The notes beneath the pieces are model-generated. The model saw nothing but the letters and a program-made list of their open reading frames with translations. It ran no database searches and had not been told where the DNA came from. The position numbers and the translations under genes are program-made. This document shows positions 27,277 through 36,336 of a DNA stretch of 64,000 nt, piece by piece; the first letter of the stretch is position 1, and each line of letters starts with the position of its first letter. Source of the DNA: an uncultured Steroidobacter sp. (GTDB taxonomy: Bacteria > Pseudomonadota > Gammaproteobacteria > Steroidobacterales > Steroidobacteraceae); the NCBI RefSeq assembly GCF_937958065.1, contig NZ_CALFXI010000061.1, forward strand, positions 79,865 through 143,864, given 5' to 3'.

Positions 27277-27699
27277 TCAAAGGTTGTGCGACTCCATCGC
27301 ACACCCCCGCTCCCGATATTGTTTGAAACGCTCGCGAGCAGCGCGCTTCCGTTCCGGGTCGACATCGACGATCTCAGCGATCCGATCGTACGCATTCACG
27401 TCGGGTGGCATCGCGTCCATCAGATTGATCAGCAGCCCTCGATGTGACTGCGGACCCACCTCCGACCCGACCATCACCATCACGCGCGCATGCGCCGCCG
27501 CCTGCCCTCGATATATTTCGTGGGGCAGGAAGCTGCCGTCGCTGAAGGTCCACAGCATGTCGTCGAGTCGTTGCACGTCGGGTGTCTGGATGTACACCTG
27601 ACAGCCTTGCTCGACGGCGCGCTCGGCCAGCCTGCACGCATAGCGCAGGCGGGCATCGGGCGCGTCCGCGGAGAGGACGTAGAAGTCCACTCGACTCAT
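27277..27699 (-). CDS. holC: DNA polymerase III chi subunit
   Basis: A 140-residue protein starting MSRVDFYVLSADAPDARLRY. Chi links the clamp loader (through psi) to SSB during replication. Visible family features are CRLAERAVEQGCQVYI, the LDDMLWTFSDGSFLPH block, and EIVDVDPERKRAARERFKQY near the end. The ATG at 27699 lies 10 nt past the pepA stop; the longer frame overlaps pepA. The order pepA-holC is conserved, but valS does not follow directly here. Confidence 0.94.
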   Translation of the reverse strand: MSRVDFYVLSADAPDARLRYACRLAERAVEQGCQVYIQTPDVQRLDDMLWTFSDGSFLPHEIYRGQAAAHARVMVMVGSEVGPQSHRGLLINLMDAMPPDVNAYDRIAEIVDVDPERKRAARERFKQYRERGCAMESHNL

Positions 27700-27709
27700 G
27701 ACGGATCGG

Positions 27710-29197
27710 TTACTTCTTGTTGAGGAGGTAATCGACCAGCAGCGGCACCGGGCGACCCGTGCTGCCCTTGTTCGCGCCACCCTGATAGGCCACGCCCGCG
27801 ATGTCGAGGTGAGCCCAGCGCAGGCCGTCCGTGAACTTGGCGAGGAAGCAGGCCGCCGTGATGGCGCCACCTTCGCGACCGCCCACGTTCGCAAAGTCAG
27901 CGAAGTTGCTCTTCAGCTGCTCCGCGTATTCTTCGCCGATCGGCATGTGCCACGCGCGATCGTCGGCGCGATCACCGGCCACCTTCAGTTCGGCAGCGAG
28001 CTCGTCATCGTTGCTGAACAGGCCGGCCATGTGATTGCCGAGCGCGATCACGCACGCCCCGGTGAGCGTCGCGATGTCGATGACCACATCGGGCTTGAAA
28101 CGGCGCGAGTAAGTGATGGCGTCGCACAGGATCAGGCGGCCCTCGGCGTCGGTGTTGAGCACTTCGATGGTCTGGCCCGACATGCTCTTGACGATGTCGC
28201 CCGGCTTGGTGGCGCGGCCGCTCGGCATGTTTTCGCACGCCGGCACCACGCCGATCACGTTGAGCGGCAGCTCCAGCTCGAGCACGGCTTTCATGGTGCC
28301 GAACACGCTGGCGGCGCCGCTCATGTCGAACTTCATTTCATCCATGCCCGGCGGCGGCTTCAGCGAAATGCCGCCGGTGTCGAAGGTCACGCCCTTGCCG
28401 ACCAGCACCGTCGGTGCCTGGCTGCGCTCGGCGCCGTAGTACTCGAACACGATGAACGCGGCGGGCTCCTCACTGCCATGGGTCACCGACAGGAAGGAGC
28501 CCATGCCGAGGCGTTTGCATTCGGCTTCGTTCAACACGCGCACGTTGAGCTTCTTGTATTCCTTGGCCAGGTTCCTGGCGGTGCGGGCCAGATAGCTCGG
28601 AGTGCAAACATTGGCCGGCTGGTTGGCGAGATCCCGCATCAGGGCCATGCCGCTGACGATCGCCTCGCCGTGCGCGAGGCCGCGTTCCGCCTGGCCCTTG
28701 TCGCCGCGGCTGGCCACCGCAACACCGAACCTGGTCAGCGCCGGCTTGGGCCGCTTGTTGCTGGTCTTGTGATCGGGAATGCGGTACTGCGAGGCCGCAA
28801 CCGCTTCGACCACGACGCGGGCCTGCGTGTACGCATCGGCATCGGCGATTTCGTCCAGGCCGAGATAGCTGATCGCATCGCGAGCGCCGGTCTTGGCCAG
28901 CAGGCCGAGCGCGCTGGCGAGCGCCTTGCGATATTGCTTGCGTTTGAAGGCGCCGCGATTGCCGAGGCCGAGCACCAGGACGCGCTCGACCGGTGCGCCG
29001 CTCAGATCGGCGAGCAGAATGGCGTCGCCGGTCTTGCCGCGCAGATCGCCGCGCTTGACCAGCTTGGCGATGCGGCCGCCGATGCGGGCATCGAGGTCCT
29101 CGGCGGCGGCGGACAACACACCTTTGTCGTAGACGCCGACGATGGCGCAATCAGTGCGCTGACGGGAGGCTGAGGCGGTGCTGACGAAAAATTCCAT
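27710..29197 (-). CDS. pepA: Leucyl aminopeptidase (M17)
   Basis: A 495-residue cytosolic di-metal aminopeptidase releasing N-terminal residues; in E. coli it also acts as a DNA-binding regulator. The family signature NTDAEGRL is present, with metal ligands in VGKGVTFDTGGISLKP and DMSGAASV. The C-terminal end is HLDIAGVAYQG. The ATG at 29197 has GAGGAAGG 4 nt upstream; a longer frame to 29305 has no support. It is divergent from lptF with a 108 bp gap, as in many relatives. Confidence 0.97.
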   Translation of the reverse strand: MEFFVSTASASRQRTDCAIVGVYDKGVLSAAAEDLDARIGGRIAKLVKRGDLRGKTGDAILLADLSGAPVERVLVLGLGNRGAFKRKQYRKALASALGLLAKTGARDAISYLGLDEIADADAYTQARVVVEAVAASQYRIPDHKTSNKRPKPALTRFGVAVASRGDKGQAERGLAHGEAIVSGMALMRDLANQPANVCTPSYLARTARNLAKEYKKLNVRVLNEAECKRLGMGSFLSVTHGSEEPAAFIVFEYYGAERSQAPTVLVGKGVTFDTGGISLKPPPGMDEMKFDMSGAASVFGTMKAVLELELPLNVIGVVPACENMPSGRATKPGDIVKSMSGQTIEVLNTDAEGRLILCDAITYSRRFKPDVVIDIATLTGACVIALGNHMAGLFSNDDELAAELKVAGDRADDRAWHMPIGEEYAEQLKSNFADFANVGGREGGAITAACFLAKFTDGLRWAHLDIAGVAYQGGANKGSTGRPVPLLVDYLLNKK

Positions 29198-29304
29198 GAA
29201 CCTTCCTCGCAAAGGGCGCGAAAAAGGCGATAGTCTACTCCATTCCGCGCGCCTCACCGCCGCGGAAACTGACCTCTCGCTGCGGGTAAAAAGCGGAACG
29301 AGCA

Positions 29305-30405
29305 TTGCGCACTTTGGATCGATACCTCCTGAAGGAGGTCACGGAAACCTGGCTGGCCGTCACCGGTGTACTGCTGGTCATCCTGCTGTCGAATCAGCTG
29401 GCGCGGGTGCTGTCGCAGGCCGCCGCCAACGATTTTCCACGCGAGGTGGTGCTGGCGCTGATCGGCCTAACCTCGGCCGGCTATCTCACCGTGATCGTGC
29501 CCATCGGTTTCTTTCTCGCCATCATGCTGGCGCTGGGGCGCATGTATCACGAGAGCGAGATGGCGGCGATCCAGTCGTGCGGCGTCGGGCCGGCGGGGCT
29601 GTACCGGCCGATCGCTTATCTCGGTGCGTTCATCGCCGCGCTGCTGATCTGGCTGTCGTTCTGGGCCATTCCCACGGCCTCGGCGCGAGCCCAGGAGATC
29701 CGGACCGAAGCTTTGCAGAATGCACAGTTCGGTCTGCTCGAACCCGGCCGCTTCCGGACGTTTGGCGGCGGCAATGTGGTGTTCTATGCCGAGCGCGTCG
29801 ATGAAAACGGCATCCTGCACAACGTGAATGTGTTCGTGGATCGGACCCAGGAGCCGGACAGCACCGGCGAGCTGGAAGTCTGGGTGGCGACGCGGGCCGA
29901 GCAGCGAGGGGCCGGGCAGGCCGATCAGATGTTCGTGCTGTATGACGGCGAGCACTACAAGGGCGTGCCGGGCCAGGGGGAATGGCAGATCACCCATTTT
30001 GCCGAGGGCGGTTATCCGATCCGGCTCGGCGAGATCGGCGGGCGCGCCGGCAAGGCCGCCATGAAGTCGACCGGTGAATTGTTACAGTCCAGCGATCCGC
30101 GCGATCGTGCCGAGTTGCAGTGGCGCATTTCGACGCCGCTGATGGCGCTCATCCTGATGCTCATCGCGGTGCCGCTGGCACGGCTGCGGCCGAGACAAGG
30201 TCGCTTCGGACGCATCGGCATCGCCATCCTGGTCTATTTCATCTATTCGCAGCTGCTGGCCGCCGGGCGCGCCTGGATCGAAGGCGGCGTGCCGGAATGG
30301 CTCGGCATGGGCTGGGTGCACGCGATCGCCCTGGCTTTGGGGTTGTGGTTGCTGTCGCGTGAGTCGCCGTTCGGCAAGACGCGCACTGTGGCGGTGCCGG
30401 CATGA
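29305..30405 (+). CDS. lptF: LPS export permease LptF
   Basis: A 366-residue inner-membrane protein of the YjgP/YjgQ family, half of the LptF-LptG permease that extracts LPS from the inner membrane with LptB. It has six membrane helices in two groups of three around a periplasmic beta-jellyroll domain (about 130-260). The start is TTG at 29305, giving MRTLDRYLLKEVTETW, the usual family N-terminus, with a weak GGAACGAG upstream. No in-frame ATG would keep this conserved helix. Confidence 0.94.
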   Translation: MRTLDRYLLKEVTETWLAVTGVLLVILLSNQLARVLSQAAANDFPREVVLALIGLTSAGYLTVIVPIGFFLAIMLALGRMYHESEMAAIQSCGVGPAGLYRPIAYLGAFIAALLIWLSFWAIPTASARAQEIRTEALQNAQFGLLEPGRFRTFGGGNVVFYAERVDENGILHNVNVFVDRTQEPDSTGELEVWVATRAEQRGAGQADQMFVLYDGEHYKGVPGQGEWQITHFAEGGYPIRLGEIGGRAGKAAMKSTGELLQSSDPRDRAELQWRISTPLMALILMLIAVPLARLRPRQGRFGRIGIAILVYFIYSQLLAAGRAWIEGGVPEWLGMGWVHAIALALGLWLLSRESPFGKTRTVAVPA

Positions 30406-31472
30406 CGTCCATCCTTTCCAGGTACGTCATCAAAGCCATCCTCGGCAATACCGCGCTGGTGCTGCTCGTGCTGCTCGCGCTGAGTGCCTTGTATCTGTTC
30501 ATCACTCAGCAGGATGAAATCGGCATCGGCAACTTCTCGGTCGAGAACGCCTTCATGTTCGTCGGCTTGAACCTGCCGAAGTACGCCTTCGACATGCTGC
30601 CGATCGCGGCGCTGATCGGCGCGTTGCTGGCGCTGGGCAATCTGGCACGCACGCTGGAATTGATCGTGGTGCGAGCGGCGGGTGTGTCGACGATGCGTAT
30701 CGCGCTGTGGACGGCCGGTGCGGGTGTCATTCTGATGCTCTTCACTGCCGTCATTGGCGAGGTGATCGCGCCGCCCATGGAACAGTACGGCCGGCAGATG
30801 AAGACCTTCGCCAAGTTCAACGATTACAGCATGGCGGGCAACAACAGTGCCTGGGCCAAAGATGGCGAACGCATCATCTCGGTTCGCCAGCAGTCGGCGG
30901 ACAATCGCTACGGCGGCGTGTACGTGTTCAGCTTCGACGCGCAGCGCCGGCTGCGCAGTGTCGGCCGCGCGAACAGCGCGAGCATCGATGAGAACAATCT
31001 GTGGCGCCTGGAGAACTATCTCGAGTCACGCATCGACAGGGAGCGGGTGCTGACGAGCAAGGCGGCGGAGACGCAGCTGCAGACGAGGTTGTCGCCGGAA
31101 TTCCTCGGGCTGGCGGTGTTGGATGCGGATTCGCTGACCGGGCGGGGCTTGTATAGCTACATTCAACATCTGAGGTCGAATGGTCTCGACTCGCGCGAGT
31201 ACGAGACTGCATTGTGGGCGCGCATCGCACGCACTGTCGCCGTTGCGATCATCGTGGTGCTCGCGGTGCCGTTCGCGTTCGGGCCGATGCGGTCGACGGG
31301 CACCGGGGCGCGCACGGTCGTGGGCATCATGATCGGCGTGGGCTTCTTCCTGATGGCGAAGATGTTGGAAAGCGGCGGCGAAGTGTTCAACATGCCGCCC
31401 ATCATGGTCGCCTGGCTGCCGACCCTGCTGCTGACGATCATCACCACCATCGCCATCTCACGCGTTCGATAA
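30402..31472 (+). CDS. lptG: LPS export permease LptG
   Basis: A 356-residue partner of LptF with the same architecture. The N-terminal helix is SILSRYVIKAILGNTALVLL, and LGNLARTLELIVVRAAGVS is the conserved coupling region. A periplasmic jellyroll domain lies at about 140-260, followed by three C-terminal helices. The ATG overlaps the lptF stop by 4 nt (ATGA), which keeps the two subunits in step. The RDD gene follows after 2 nt. Confidence 0.95.
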   Translation: MTSILSRYVIKAILGNTALVLLVLLALSALYLFITQQDEIGIGNFSVENAFMFVGLNLPKYAFDMLPIAALIGALLALGNLARTLELIVVRAAGVSTMRIALWTAGAGVILMLFTAVIGEVIAPPMEQYGRQMKTFAKFNDYSMAGNNSAWAKDGERIISVRQQSADNRYGGVYVFSFDAQRRLRSVGRANSASIDENNLWRLENYLESRIDRERVLTSKAAETQLQTRLSPEFLGLAVLDADSLTGRGLYSYIQHLRSNGLDSREYETALWARIARTVAVAIIVVLAVPFAFGPMRSTGTGARTVVGIMIGVGFFLMAKMLESGGEVFNMPPIMVAWLPTLLLTIITTIAISRVR

Positions 31473-31474
31473 TC

Positions 31475-31933
31475 ATGACTGAGTCCGTTTCGACCGAGCA
31501 CTTGCCGAGTGCCGGTGTGCTGCGCCGGCTGGGCGCGATGTTTTATGACCTGCTGCTGGTGCTCGCCGTGATGATGGTCGCGACGGCGGCGTTCTTGCCG
31601 CTGACCGGCGGCGAGGCGATCACGAGCGAACGGTATGGCGCGTGGGAGTACGCGTATCGCGCGCTGTTGCTGGCGATCATTGTGCTGTTCTTCGGCTTGT
31701 TCTGGACGCGTCGAGGCCAGACGCTCGGGATGGCGGCGTGGCGGCTTCGGCTGGAGCGCGAGGACGGTTCTGCACTGACCTGGGCGGATGTATTCAAGCG
31801 GCTGGCGGGCGCGACGGTGTCGCTGATGCTGGCATTCGCCGGGTACTTCTGGATCTGGATCGATCGAGACAAGCTGGCCTGGCACGATCGATGGACCCGG
31901 ACTCGGGTCGTGGTGCTGCCTAAGAATCGTTAG
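31475..31933 (+). CDS. RDD family membrane protein
   Basis: A 152-residue protein with three or four membrane helices. The RDD domain shows as GVLRRLGAMFYDLLLVLAVM, with the Arg and the Asp of the family name, WTRRGQTLGMAAWRLRLE between helices, and AWHDRWTRTRVV at the end. Some RDD proteins act in ion exchange, but most are unassigned. It follows lptG by 2 nt and is probably co-transcribed. The 595 bp downstream contain element D, a tandem array and a hairpin but no gene. Confidence 0.88.
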   Translation: MTESVSTEHLPSAGVLRRLGAMFYDLLLVLAVMMVATAAFLPLTGGEAITSERYGAWEYAYRALLLAIIVLFFGLFWTRRGQTLGMAAWRLRLEREDGSALTWADVFKRLAGATVSLMLAFAGYFWIWIDRDKLAWHDRWTRTRVVVLPKNR

Positions 31934-31969
31934 TTGAGGGCCGCAGAGGCGGAGAGGCGTAGTGGCTTG

Positions 31970-32220
31970 CGGAGGCCAGGGTGGGGGAACTCCTCCGGGC
32001 ACCGTGCTCCCCGGAAGCCGCGCCTCGGCGCGTCTTCCTCGGGTCCCATTGCGCTGCGCAGTCCCTGCTTCGCGCAAGCCCGGGGTGTACATCCATGTAC
32101 ACCCGCTCGGCGGAGCGAAGCAGTGCTTCGCTGAAAGCACCGCCGAGCCCCTGGGCGCACTGCTCCGACAAGGTCCCTTGTCCGAAGCTGCCCGGAGAAG
32201 TTCCCCCACCCTGGCCTCCG
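31970..32220 (-). repeat. Long-stem inverted-repeat element D
   Basis: Arms 31970-32001 and 32189-32220 (32 nt) pair at 31 of 32 positions. The 187-nt core contains further perfect hairpins: GGTGTACAT-CC-ATGTACACC (32084-32103), GCTCGGCGG...CCGCCGAGC enclosing AGCGAAGC...GCTTCGCT, and ACAAGG-TC-CCTTGT. Read on minus, it shares ACATGGATG with element B and a similar closing side. The outer ends (CGGAGGCC) differ from A-C. Translated frames over it are artefacts of the repeat. Confidence 0.75.
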
Positions 32221-32437
32221 CCGGGACGGCGGTGGTAACGGCTGGGAATCCTCTGCCCTGGCCTCTGCCGAGACGGCGGTGATAACGCCGGGAATCCTCT
32301 TCTCTGGTCTTCGCCGAGACGGCGGTGGTAACGGCCGCCAAATCCTCTGACTTGGCTCCGCCGGGATGGCAGTGACAACGGCGGGAAATTGCTCTGCCCT
32401 GGCGCGCCGAGAAGGCGGTGTAATAAGGGCGCGCAGG
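32211..32437. repeat. Degenerate tandem array of about 47 bp units
   Basis: Nearly five head-to-tail units begin at 32211, 32258, 32304, 32351 and 32399 (last one partial). Each starts CTGG or CTTGG, continues with GCCG-GA-GGCGGT-type sequence and ends in AATCCTCT or a variant. The first unit overlaps the outer arm of element D. There are no spacers, so it is not CRISPR. No coding function is apparent. Confidence 0.8.
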
Positions 32438-32492
32438 AGCGAGGGAGTGTCGGCTGATCCCCGCGGCTTCTCTTTCTGCGAATGCTGAGCCG

Positions 32493-32520
32493 GTCAGCGA
32501 CCCCGTTTGGGGTCGCTGAC
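32493..32520. terminator. Perfect 12-bp hairpin past the DUF4340 gene
   Basis: A perfect 12-bp stem with a GTTT loop (GTCAGCGACCCC at 32493-32504 and its complement at 32509-32520) starts 8 nt beyond the DUF4340 stop on the minus strand. No long U-tract follows. It is probably the end of the Gld-like ABC operon transcript. Confidence 0.6.
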
Positions 32521-32528
32521 GGCGGTGG

Positions 32529-33677
32529 TTATTTCTTGATCAGCTCGTCCAGGGGCTTGAAGATCGCTTCGTACTTGTACGCCGGGATCTCGTAGACCCA
32601 GCCTTCGAGCTGCGCGTTCGCTTTGGTGGACTCTTCCGCGACGTTGCGACCTGCCGGCTTGGCAGCCGCCGCGTCGGCGGGTTTGTCGGCCGGCGGGGCG
32701 CCTTCGCTGTTGGCCGGTGCGTCTTTCTTTTCGCCATCCGTGCCGGCGGCGTCCTTCTTCTCCGTGTCGGCGGTCGCGACTTTGAATTTGTCGGCCTGCG
32801 CGGCGTCGTAAGACGTTTTCAATGCCACGTAATGTTTGTCGTCCTTCTTCCAGCCGCTGGCTTCGGTCACCAGGCCGTCGAAGGTTTTGATCGTGGCGCG
32901 CGCGCTGGGCGGATCGGTCAGTTCGCTGGCCGGTTTCACGTCGCTCAGGGTCAGGCCGGCGAGGGCGGTCGCGAAGTTGTCGGCGGCGGAGGGCGAGCTC
33001 AGCTCCTTGCCCTTCGGCAAACCTTCGACCGTGAAGTCGGCATCGGCGCGAGTCTTCTTCACGGCAGAGTACGGCTTGCTCTTCCCGATCGTCACTTGAG
33101 CCGACTGCACGCGATCCGCGGAGACATCGATGACTTCCTTGCGCAGCCACTGGTCGGCCGACGAGGAGGTATCGATGCTCTTGTTGACCAGCCAGCTCTT
33201 CGGCTCGCCGGCGCGGCGCACGTACTGGGACTGCGCGCCTTGCGCCTGTTTGCCGACGATCAGTTTCACCGGCTGCTTCGGGCCATCGAGCTCGAGCTGT
33301 ACGCCACCGGCCGCCGTATTGGTGATGTCTTCGACGCCGAGCGCGGCGTAGCTCTCCGGATTGGAGGTTTTCTCCTCCAGCACCTTGGCCTCGGTGACGC
33401 TGGTGATGAGCTTGCGCAGCTTGGCTTCGTCGGCCGGATAGTTGTTGCGCTCGGCCACCGTCCAGCCGCTTTCACCGCGTTTCAGTTCGAGCGCCGGCGT
33501 GCCGCCGGCTTTGACGATGCGCACGGCCGTGATCGAACCCAGCTCCTGTTTCAGATCGGGATACAGAGCGGCGGATTCGATCGAGGGCGGCGAAGTGTGC
33601 CGGCTCGCGAGCCACAGGCCCGCGATGGCGACGATCACCGCAATGACTGCCAGGATGGAAAGTTTTCGCGAAGTCAT
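32529..33677 (-). CDS. DUF4340 domain protein of a Gld-like ABC cluster
   Basis: A 382-residue protein with one N-terminal membrane helix (KLSILAVIAVIVAIAGLWLA) and a long periplasmic part containing DUF4340 (about 60-290, with GESGWTVAERNNYPAD and YAALGVED). A low-complexity Ala/Asp/Lys/Pro stretch lies at about 300-350, and a short conserved tail ends WVYEIPAYKYEAIFKPLDEL. DUF4340 genes regularly follow GldG-like and ABC genes. It starts 19 bp after the gldG-like stop and is the last gene of the operon. Function unknown. Confidence 0.87.
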   Translation of the reverse strand: MTSRKLSILAVIAVIVAIAGLWLASRHTSPPSIESAALYPDLKQELGSITAVRIVKAGGTPALELKRGESGWTVAERNNYPADEAKLRKLITSVTEAKVLEEKTSNPESYAALGVEDITNTAAGGVQLELDGPKQPVKLIVGKQAQGAQSQYVRRAGEPKSWLVNKSIDTSSSADQWLRKEVIDVSADRVQSAQVTIGKSKPYSAVKKTRADADFTVEGLPKGKELSSPSAADNFATALAGLTLSDVKPASELTDPPSARATIKTFDGLVTEASGWKKDDKHYVALKTSYDAAQADKFKVATADTEKKDAAGTDGEKKDAPANSEGAPPADKPADAAAAKPAGRNVAEESTKANAQLEGWVYEIPAYKYEAIFKPLDELIKK

Positions 33678-33696
33678 GAGCTAACCTCTGTCACTC

Positions 33697-35592
33697 TCAG
33701 CCCGTGTGAGCCGCGGCGCGGCCGGCGCGGAGCCGGCGGCGACGCATGATTTCGAGGAAGATCGCGCCGAGGGCGAGCAGTGCCGGCACCAACGCGATAT
33801 TGATGAGCTTCAGCCGCGTGCCGAGCGCTTCGATTTCGACATCGAGGCTGCGGCGCGTCTCGCGCAGTTCCTTACGAATGCGCACGCGCTCTTGCTGGAA
33901 GCGCTCGAGCTCGGCCTCCTGTTCGGGCGACAGAGACATCATCGAAGCCTGAGTACCACCGCGGCCGGCTTCCAGCGCCGACAGCTTCTGCTCGGTGTCC
34001 TTCAGCTCTTGATCCAGCTCCTTTTCCTTGGCACGCAGCTGATCGCCGGCCTGGCGACGCAGTTCGTCGACCTTGGTGAAGGGGCGGAAGAAGCTTTGAC
34101 GGCCGCGCACGCTGATCAGGTCGGCGCTGCCGGCCAGGTTGTCGACGGAGTTCGCGAGGAAATCGCCGTTGTTCGCCCAGGCGACGGCGAAGCGCTGACC
34201 GAACACACTCTGGGTACGCACCCACAGCGGGTCGGCGAGCACATCGGTGTCGGCGACCAGGATGATGTTGGCGTCTTCCTTCGTTTCCGTGAGATGCGCG
34301 CCCGCGGCACCTTCGGCGCCCGGCTTGCCATTCGGGAAGGCGGACTTCAGCTTGCCGTGAATGCGAGCCGCGATGGTGTAGCGCTCGCCGGTCGGCTTGA
34401 AGCCGTCGAGCAGCGAATCGCTGTCGGGCAGGAACATCAGCTTCGCAGCCGGCAACAGCGCGGCGTTGGTGCTCGACTGAATCAACGGCTCGAACTCGAT
34501 GGTCGCGTCCTCCTTCTTCGAGAGCGCACCCGCGGTCATCACGTTGATCGTATCGAGCGCCGAGACGGTCACGTCTTTCGGATTCATGCTGGCGCGATTC
34601 AAACCGAGAATGGCGATGTGCTGCGAGGGCGGCTGGCCCTGTTGCAGCGACACGGTCAGGCCCAGCTCGCGATCGCCGACGATCTGGTTGGTATCGAACT
34701 TGACGCCCCACGTATCGAGCAGCGGGCCGAGCGTCGAGGAGCGGCCGCCCATCGGCGGCATGCCCATCTGGGCACCGGCGTTGTCGTTCTCCGACTGCGG
34801 ATCCATGAAGGTGATGAGCTTGCCGCCGCGCATGACGAACTGATCGATCGCGTACTGCGCCTGCGGGGTCAGGTCCTTCGGATGCACGAGCATCAGCACG
34901 CCGATGTCGGCGGGAATGTCGTTGCCGTCGGCTTGCAAGGTGCGCACGTCGAGCGATTCGCGCAGCTGCTGGATGCTGGCCCAGCCCGGCGACATCTGAC
35001 CGCTCATCTGATCGAAGCGCGGCTCCACCGGCAGGCTCGAGATCAAGCCGACCGCGGCGCGCTTGGCGTTGCTCAATCGATAGATGAGGCTGGCGACGTC
35101 GTACTCCAGGAACTCCTCCTTGTCGGGCTGGAACAGGCCGATGATCTCGCGACCGTCGGTCGAGTTGGTGCCCGCCAGGCCGAAGTACATCGGCTCACCG
35201 CCAGGCGTGGCGGAGACCGGCGACAGGCCGAACTCGGTGGCCCGATCCTCGTCCTCGGAGAACGGCTGCGGATCGATCACGCTGAGTCGCAGCTTGCCCT
35301 TGGAGTGCTGCGCCATTTCTTCGAGCAGCTCGCGAACGCGCTGCGCATAGGCGCGCAGCTGCGGCTGCTGGGCGCTCGCATCCTGCGAGAAGAAGAAATA
35401 GAGATTGATCGGCTCGTTGAGCGTGCTGACGATCCTTTCGGTGCCGGGCGCGAGCGAGTAGAGCTTGCTCTCGGTCAGGTCGAGCCGCGCGCCGCGGAAC
35501 ACGAACGTGATCAGGATGGTGACGCCGATGAACAACAGGGCGAGCGCCACGAGCGCAGTCGCGCCATAGGTCTTGCGTGTTTTGGTAGTCAT
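33697..35592 (-). CDS. GldG-like ABC-associated membrane protein
   Basis: A 631-residue protein with an N-terminal helix (TALVALALLFIGVTILITFV), a large periplasmic ABC-auxiliary domain (LTESKLYSLAPGTERIVSTL, then IDPQPFSEDEDRA and DQFVMRGGKLITFMDPQSEN) and a coiled coil near 510-580 rich in Glu, Gln and Arg. A C-terminal helix (LINIALVPALLALGAIFLEI) ends at an Arg-rich tail. In Bacteroidetes GldG supports gliding; proteobacterial versions have no proven role. The start lies 1 nt beyond the permease stop, so the genes are coupled. Confidence 0.9.
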   Translation of the reverse strand: MTTKTRKTYGATALVALALLFIGVTILITFVFRGARLDLTESKLYSLAPGTERIVSTLNEPINLYFFFSQDASAQQPQLRAYAQRVRELLEEMAQHSKGKLRLSVIDPQPFSEDEDRATEFGLSPVSATPGGEPMYFGLAGTNSTDGREIIGLFQPDKEEFLEYDVASLIYRLSNAKRAAVGLISSLPVEPRFDQMSGQMSPGWASIQQLRESLDVRTLQADGNDIPADIGVLMLVHPKDLTPQAQYAIDQFVMRGGKLITFMDPQSENDNAGAQMGMPPMGGRSSTLGPLLDTWGVKFDTNQIVGDRELGLTVSLQQGQPPSQHIAILGLNRASMNPKDVTVSALDTINVMTAGALSKKEDATIEFEPLIQSSTNAALLPAAKLMFLPDSDSLLDGFKPTGERYTIAARIHGKLKSAFPNGKPGAEGAAGAHLTETKEDANIILVADTDVLADPLWVRTQSVFGQRFAVAWANNGDFLANSVDNLAGSADLISVRGRQSFFRPFTKVDELRRQAGDQLRAKEKELDQELKDTEQKLSALEAGRGGTQASMMSLSPEQEAELERFQQERVRIRKELRETRRSLDVEIEALGTRLKLINIALVPALLALGAIFLEIMRRRRLRAGRAAAHTG

Positions 35593-35593
35593 G

Positions 35594-36328
35594 TCAGTCG
35601 GCCTTCTTCATGTCGAGCACGATCGAGTTGGCGGCGAGCCAGACGCCGATCACGGTCCCGAAGTACAACAGGTCGCGCAGGTCGATCACGCCTTTGGAGA
35701 TCGCCTGGAAGTGGGTGTAGAACGACAGCGAGGCGAGCGCATCCACCAGCACTCGCGGTGCCCAGCCGGACACCATGTCGAGCACGATGGGGAAGCCCGA
35801 GAACAGGAACCCGAAGCAGATCACGACCGTGAAGATGAACGCGATCACCTGATTGCGCGTCGCTGCGGACAGGCACGCGCCGATCGCGAGGAAGCCGCCC
35901 GCCATCAGCCAGCTGCCGATATAGGCGGCGAGAATGGCGCCGTTGTCCGGATCGCCGAGATAGTTCACGGTGATCCACATCGGGAAGGTCAGCGCCAGCG
36001 CGACGCCGGCGAAGGCCCAGGCCGCGAGGAATTTGCCGATCACCGCCTGCCAGGTCGTGACCGGCAGGGTCATCAGCAGCTCGATGCTGCCGGATTTGCG
36101 CTCCTCGGCCCACAGCCGCATCGAGATCGCGGGGATCAGGAACAGATACAGCCAGGGATGAAAGGAGAAGAACGGCGCCAGGTCCGCCTGGCCGCGCTCG
36201 TAGAAGTTGCCGAACTGGAACGCGAAGGCCGCGGCCAGCACCAGGAAGAACACGATGAACACCAGCGCGAGCGGCGTGGCGAAGTAGCTGCTGAACTCGC
36301 GGCGGAAGATGCTTTTGACGTTGTGCAT
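35594..36328 (-). CDS. ABC transporter permease (GldF/ABC-2 type)
   Basis: A 244-residue inner-membrane protein with six hydrophobic helices. The opening VKSIFRREFSSYFATPLALV, with RLWAEERKSGSIELLMTLPV on the cytosolic side, is typical of ABC-2/GldF permeases. I chose the ATG at 36328, with GTGAGG upstream, over one 12 nt earlier. It lies 8 bp after the ATPase stop and is immediately followed by the GldG-like gene, forming an ATPase-permease-GldG-DUF4340 operon. Confidence 0.9.
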   Translation of the reverse strand: MHNVKSIFRREFSSYFATPLALVFIVFFLVLAAAFAFQFGNFYERGQADLAPFFSFHPWLYLFLIPAISMRLWAEERKSGSIELLMTLPVTTWQAVIGKFLAAWAFAGVALALTFPMWITVNYLGDPDNGAILAAYIGSWLMAGGFLAIGACLSAATRNQVIAFIFTVVICFGFLFSGFPIVLDMVSGWAPRVLVDALASLSFYTHFQAISKGVIDLRDLLYFGTVIGVWLAANSIVLDMKKAD

Positions 36329-36336
36329 TGCTGACC

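Noticed and set aside
27698..29173. Plus-strand ORF of 491 codons
   Set aside because: Antisense to pepA, whose NTDAEGRL signature and strong ribosome site are intact.
21135..32220. Long-stem elements as insertion sequences or MITEs
   Set aside because: No transposase, no clear target-site duplication at the ends, and stems vary between copies, which is not expected for transposase-recognised ends. Kept as repeats of unknown type.
31962..32341. Several overlapping ORFs on both strands
   Set aside because: They are translations of element D and the tandem array. Residue repeats mirror the DNA units.
32211..32437. Possible CRISPR array
   Set aside because: Units of about 47 bp run head-to-tail without unique spacers, and no cas gene is present.
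33706..35832. Plus-strand ORF of 708 codons
   Set aside because: Antisense to the gldG-like gene. Long only because of biased third positions in a GC-rich gene.
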